Source: Phycisphaerales bacterium
Lineage (GTDB): Bacteria; Planctomycetota; Phycisphaerae; Sedimentisphaerales; Anaerohalosphaeraceae
Assembly (NCBI GenBank): GCA_011048645.1
Contig: DSDR01000103.1
Coordinates: 1-9,265, forward strand
Reading direction: 5' to 3'
DNA length: 9,265 bases
Positions 5,753-9,265 of this stretch are shown here, in pieces (position 1 is the stretch's first letter; every line of letters begins with the position of its first letter). Made by a program: the position numbers and the translations under genes. Below the pieces are notes generated by a model that was given only the letters and a program-made list of their open reading frames with translations, ran no database searches and had not been told where the DNA came from.

Positions 5753-6761
5753 GCATATCCTGGCCGGCGACCTTTTGTCCGCCGAACAGGCAAAGCGCCT
5801 CTCGGAGGCCTCCTATGACAATATTGATGATCTGCTGTACTGGGCCAACCGGATTCGCCGGCGTTTTTTCGGCAATCAGATACGGATATGTTCTATTGTG
5901 CCGGGACGCCTGGGCGGATGCAGTCAGGATTGTGCATTTTGTGCCCAATCGGTACGGTATGAGACCGGCATCGACAAAACGCCGAAGGTGCTGACCGATG
6001 AGCAGATTGTCGCCGCCGCCGCCGAGGCCAAACGCAAAGGCGTGCCCAATTTCGGTATCGTTTATAGCGGCAAGGCCGTCAGCGATGCGGAACTGGAGCG
6101 GTTGATTGCCCTGGCCGGACGCATCAGGAACGAATACGGGCTGGGGGTGTGTATGGGGCTGGGCATTTTGAACGACCGACAGATGCAGCGGCTGGCCCGG
6201 GCCGGCGTCGTCCGTTACAATCACAATCTTGAAACATCCCGGCGGCATTTTGCCGATATCGTGACAACCCATTCATACGACGATCGCATCCGCACGATTG
6301 AAGCGGCCGTGAAAGCCGGTCTGGGGGTGTGTGCCGGCGGCATCTTCGGCATCGGCGAAAGTGAGCAGGATCGCCTTGATATGGCCTTTGAGCTGCGGCG
6401 GCTCGGCGTCGATACCGTACCGATGAACTTTTTGCATCCGATTGCCGGAACGCCGTTGGAACGCGCTGAAATACTCAACCCCCGCGAAATCCTTCGAATG
6501 ATCGCCCTGTATCGTTTTATTCTGCCCACGATCCATCTCAAGGTCGCCGGCGGCAGGGTACTGAACCTGCGCGATCTGCAAAGCTGGATTTTTTACGCCG
6601 GCTGCACAAGTATCCTGTCCGGCCATTATCTGACCACGGCCGGCCGGTCGGTTGAACAGGATATGCAGATGCTGCACGACCTGGAATTGACCCCGGTCTC
6701 TGAAGTTTTGATCAACGAACAAAACGCCGCTATCTCACAAACACAGGGAGTTGTTCAATGA
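5724..6761 (+). CDS. bioB: Biotin synthase with atypical auxiliary-cluster residues
   Basis: Radical-SAM enzyme inserting sulfur into dethiobiotin, the last step of biotin synthesis; 345 residues from ATG 5724, the usual length. Seen: the [4Fe-4S]/SAM motif 'GGCSQDCAFCAQS' (C66, C70, C73), 'YNHNLETS' (165-172), 'VCMGLGIL' (C143), 'VCAGGIFGIGES' (C203) and 'GHYLTTAGR'. Aligned by eye to E. coli BioB, ligands Cys128 and Cys188 are kept (C143, C203), but Cys97 is Gly111 ('NFGIVYSGK') and Arg260 is Lys273 ('HLKVAGGR'). Extra cysteines occur at C56 ('RICSIVPGR') and C294 ('YAGCTS'). This fits a second BioB type reported for obligate anaerobes with a different auxiliary Fe-S cluster (from memory). 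Start: GGAGA at 5708-5712 lies 11 nt before the ATG; an in-frame TTG at 5706 is less likely. It overlaps the genes on both sides. Confidence 0.93.
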   Translation: MNSTIHTSAEHILAGDLLSAEQAKRLSEASYDNIDDLLYWANRIRRRFFGNQIRICSIVPGRLGGCSQDCAFCAQSVRYETGIDKTPKVLTDEQIVAAAAEAKRKGVPNFGIVYSGKAVSDAELERLIALAGRIRNEYGLGVCMGLGILNDRQMQRLARAGVVRYNHNLETSRRHFADIVTTHSYDDRIRTIEAAVKAGLGVCAGGIFGIGESEQDRLDMAFELRRLGVDTVPMNFLHPIAGTPLERAEILNPREILRMIALYRFILPTIHLKVAGGRVLNLRDLQSWIFYAGCTSILSGHYLTTAGRSVEQDMQMLHDLELTPVSEVLINEQNAAISQTQGVVQ

Positions 6762-9178
6762 ACCGTTCAGTTAGTGTACCGATTGTATTTATTGCAAGTC
6801 TGTTGGTCTCGGTCGGTTTGTGTCAGACCGCTTCGCCGCGGCGATATATGCCGTTGACAACGGACTGGACATTTCACAAAGGCGATATTGCCGGTGCGGA
6901 AAAGATGACCTTTGACGACAGTCGCTGGCGAACCGTTACCGTACCGCACGACTGGAGCATCGAAGGGCCTTATAGCGAGCAATGGGCCAGCGGCACCGGT
7001 TATCTGCCCGGCGGCGTCGGCTGGTACCGCAAAACGTTTCGACTGGACGCCGACGCTGACGGCAAAAGCGTCTATGTTGAATTCGACGGCGTGTATTGCA
7101 ACAGCGAAGTCTGGATCAATGACCACTACCTCGGCAAGCGTCCTTACGGCTATATCAGCTTTTATTATGACTTGACGCCGCATATTCGTTATAACGGCGA
7201 CGAGAATATTTTGGCGGTGCGCGTCGATCATTCTGACTATGCCGATTCGCGCTGGTACACCGGTTCGGGGATTTATCGTCCTGTCCGGCTGTGTATCACC
7301 GACAAGGTGCGGATTGCGACGTGGGGCGTTTATATAACGACGCCGAACGTTACTGCCGAGCAGGCCGAGATTCGCATTGAGACGACCATCGATAATTTGG
7401 ATGCGGCCCAAAGCCAAATCGATCTGACCTCCTATATCATCAACCCCGACAATCTGGTCGTCGCCAAATTATCCCATTCCGGCGGCGTCATAGAGGCTCA
7501 AGGCCTGAAAACTTATGTTCAAACGGCGACCATCAGGGATCCGCAATTATGGTCGATCCAAACACCGACGATGTACGCTGTGCTCAGCGTCCTTGAGACC
7601 GACGGACGCAAAATCGATCAGATTCAAACGCCTTTCGGTATTCGCACCTTTCGATTTGATCCGGACAAGGGATTCTATCTGAATGGTGAGAATGTGACCC
7701 TTAAAGGCGTCTGTGTCCATCACGACGCCGGGCCGGTCGGGGCGGCGGTTCCGCCTGGAATGTGGCGCAGACGGCTCGAAATGCTCAAAGAAATCGGCTG
7801 CAATGCCATTCGGATGAGCCATAATCCTCCGGCCAAAGAACTGCTGGATTTGTGCGATCAAATGGGCTTTCTCGTGATGAATGAGGCGTTTGATGAATTT
7901 GCCCCGCCCAAACGAAAATGGGTCGAAGGCTGGAACGCCGGGACGCCTTCTTTGAAGGGATATGGTCAGGTCTTTGAACAATGGGCGGTGCGCGACATTC
8001 AGGATTTAGTGCGGCGCGACCGGAATCATCCGAGCATTATTTTCTGGAGCATCGGCAATGAGATTGACTACCCCAACGATCCCTTTTCGCATCCCGTGCT
8101 GGGCAGTGAATACAAGCCGACCCAGCCGCCGGCCGACGATCTGGTGCGCTACGGCAAGCCGCTGGTCGAAGCGGTCAAAGAGCTGGATACGACCCGACCG
8201 GTAACGGCCGCGCTGGCCAGTGTGGCCATGTCCGATGCAGTCGGATTTACCGATTTGCTTGATGTCGTCGGTTACAACTATCAGGAACAGCGCTATGCCG
8301 ATGACCATACCAGGTATCCGAAGCGTGTGATATACGGCAGTGAAAACGGCAAGCATTACGGCGCCTGGCAGGCGGTTACCGACAACGACTTTATTTCAGG
8401 CCAATTCTTGTGGGTTGGTTTTGACTTTCTCGGCGAGGCCCGCGGTTGGCCGGTACGCAATTCGCAGGCCGGGCTGTTTGACCTGTGCGGCTTCAAAAAA
8501 CCGATTGGCTGGTTTCGTCAGGCGCTCTGGGCGCAGGCGCCGATGATCTATCTGGCGGCAAGCCCTCGCCGCGACAGTTCAGGTTCTGCGCGGCGCAACC
8601 TCGAACGCGGAATACGCTCTCATTGGAACTGGCCTCAGGAGCAGCGGATGAGTGTGATTGCGTACAGCAATTGCCCGCAGGCTGAGTTGTTTCTCAATGG
8701 CCGGTCGCTGGGCCAGGGAACCCCGATGCCGCGGATGGGGCCGGTGTTCGTGTGGGACGTGCCCTTCAGCGCCGGCGAACTGAAAGCGGTCGGTCAAAAA
8801 GACGGCAGGGCGGTCTGTGAATATAGTCTCAATACAGCCGGCGAACCTCAACAAATCCATCTAAAACCTGACACCCGCTCCCTCAAAGCAGATGGTCAGG
8901 ATGTTTGCCAGATTGAATTTTATATCACCGACGACAAGGGCGTTCGCGTTCCGGATGCCGAACATCGGGTCCGCTTTTTCGTGTCCGGTCCGGCCCGAAT
9001 TCTTGCAGTCGGCAACGGCGACCCGGCCAATCACGCCGATGAGACCGATGCCGTCCACAATGCCTGGCAGGGCCGAGGACTGGCGATTGTGCAGGCCCTG
9101 TACGAATCAGGAACTGTGCGCGTCTCGGCCTCATCGCCGGATCTGGACGGCACAGAGGTTCAGATTGAGATCAAGTGA
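6758..9178 (+). CDS. Secreted GH2 beta-galactosidase-like glycosidase
   Basis: An 806-residue family 2 glycoside hydrolase, retaining mechanism, acting on beta-linked sugars (beta-galactosidase-like; exact substrate unknown). Seen in order: a Sec signal peptide (1 to about 25; 'SVGLC' is not a good lipobox), sugar-binding jelly-roll domain (about 30-182, 'VPHDWSIEGPY', 'GVGWYRKTF'), Ig-like domain (about 185-297), and TIM barrel (about 300-595) with 'MSHNPP' (353-358). The acid/base is Glu435 in 'SIGNE' and the likely nucleophile is Glu529 in 'YGSEN'. A DUF4982-type domain (about 620-690, 'HWNWPQEQ', 'ELFLNGRSLG') and a GH2 C-terminal domain (about 698-805, 'GNGDPANHA') follow. The ATG overlaps the bioB stop (ATGA), with AGGGAG 7 nt upstream, so translation is coupled to bioB. 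Confidence 0.92.
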   Translation: MNRSVSVPIVFIASLLVSVGLCQTASPRRYMPLTTDWTFHKGDIAGAEKMTFDDSRWRTVTVPHDWSIEGPYSEQWASGTGYLPGGVGWYRKTFRLDADADGKSVYVEFDGVYCNSEVWINDHYLGKRPYGYISFYYDLTPHIRYNGDENILAVRVDHSDYADSRWYTGSGIYRPVRLCITDKVRIATWGVYITTPNVTAEQAEIRIETTIDNLDAAQSQIDLTSYIINPDNLVVAKLSHSGGVIEAQGLKTYVQTATIRDPQLWSIQTPTMYAVLSVLETDGRKIDQIQTPFGIRTFRFDPDKGFYLNGENVTLKGVCVHHDAGPVGAAVPPGMWRRRLEMLKEIGCNAIRMSHNPPAKELLDLCDQMGFLVMNEAFDEFAPPKRKWVEGWNAGTPSLKGYGQVFEQWAVRDIQDLVRRDRNHPSIIFWSIGNEIDYPNDPFSHPVLGSEYKPTQPPADDLVRYGKPLVEAVKELDTTRPVTAALASVAMSDAVGFTDLLDVVGYNYQEQRYADDHTRYPKRVIYGSENGKHYGAWQAVTDNDFISGQFLWVGFDFLGEARGWPVRNSQAGLFDLCGFKKPIGWFRQALWAQAPMIYLAASPRRDSSGSARRNLERGIRSHWNWPQEQRMSVIAYSNCPQAELFLNGRSLGQGTPMPRMGPVFVWDVPFSAGELKAVGQKDGRAVCEYSLNTAGEPQQIHLKPDTRSLKADGQDVCQIEFYITDDKGVRVPDAEHRVRFFVSGPARILAVGNGDPANHADETDAVHNAWQGRGLAIVQALYESGTVRVSASSPDLDGTEVQIEIK

Positions 9179-9188
9179 GTAAGGCGCT

Positions 9189-9265
9189 ATGCGAATCATT
9201 GCCGGCTCCAAACGCGGGATGAGGCTGCTGTCGCCGCCGGGACGCGATACCCGTCCGATTACCGA
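9189..9265 (+). CDS. rsmD: Partial 16S rRNA (guanine966-N2)-methyltransferase
   Basis: The first 25 codons of a gene that runs off the right edge. Seen: 'MRIIAGSKRGMRLLSPPG' followed by 'RDTRPIT', the characteristic N-terminus of RsmD (compare MRIIAGxxRGRxLxxPxGxxTRPTxDRVRE), which methylates G966 of 16S rRNA with SAM. The catalytic NPPF/DPPY motif lies beyond the window. The ATG is 10 nt after the GH2 stop, with an AAGG (9181-9184) just upstream, so the gene appears to be last, or later, in the same operon. Confidence 0.85.
   Translation, partial: MRIIAGSKRGMRLLSPPGRDTRPIT

Noticed and set aside
6818..6823. Possible lipoprotein lipobox in the GH2 signal peptide (SVGLC)
   Set aside because: The residue before Cys22 is Leu rather than Gly, Ala or Ser, so lipidation is unlikely; treated as an ordinary Sec signal.
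1..9265. CRISPR array, IS element, prophage or defence island
   Set aside because: No repeated spaced units, transposase, integrase or terminal inverted repeats were seen; gene content is mainly housekeeping.

Overview
The window is a gene-dense bacterial chromosomal segment with moderate to high GC and no mobile element, integrase or CRISPR array. Several features point to an anaerobic member of the Planctomycetes/Phycisphaerae line. These are a small protein resembling the planctomycete 'HYExAFE' family, a histidyl-tRNA synthetase with a 'GDCV' motif 3 of the plant-organelle/planctomycete-like type, a secreted multidomain GH2 glycosidase, and a biotin synthase whose auxiliary-cluster residues differ from the aerobic-type enzyme. 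The taxonomic call is inference from protein character, not from a database search.

Layout from left to right. (1) Positions 1-123, minus strand: the N-terminus of an exported protein with a twin-arginine-like signal. (2) Positions 124-543: a long gap with no convincing gene but several hairpins, one followed by a T-tract. (3) A tRNA-Gly(CCC) at 573-643 with a near-consensus promoter and an A/T-rich terminator-like stem. (4) An AI-2E/PerM-type membrane transporter on the minus strand (787-1911). (5) Back-to-back promoters at 1954-2040 separate it from a plus-strand pair: a YkgJ-type cysteine-cluster protein and, 6 nt later, hisS. (6) A strong promoter and a highly foldable leader (4044-4117) precede rnk and a second, divergent Rnk/GreA-C-domain paralogue. 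(7) A tightly packed or overlapping run follows: a predicted PD-(D/E)XK-like nuclease (HYExAFE-like), bioB, a secreted GH2 beta-galactosidase-like enzyme, and the start of rsmD.

Functionally the genes are mainly housekeeping: tRNA supply and histidine charging, transcription-elongation control through Rnk-like proteins, biotin synthesis and 16S rRNA methylation. The polysaccharide-degrading enzyme is embedded in the last operon. The most notable points are the BioB with two of four canonical [2Fe-2S] ligands substituted (Cys to Gly, Arg to Lys) and two extra cysteines, the foldable rnk leader with mutually exclusive pairings, the tandem rnk duplication, and the small nuclease-like gene overlapping bioB.
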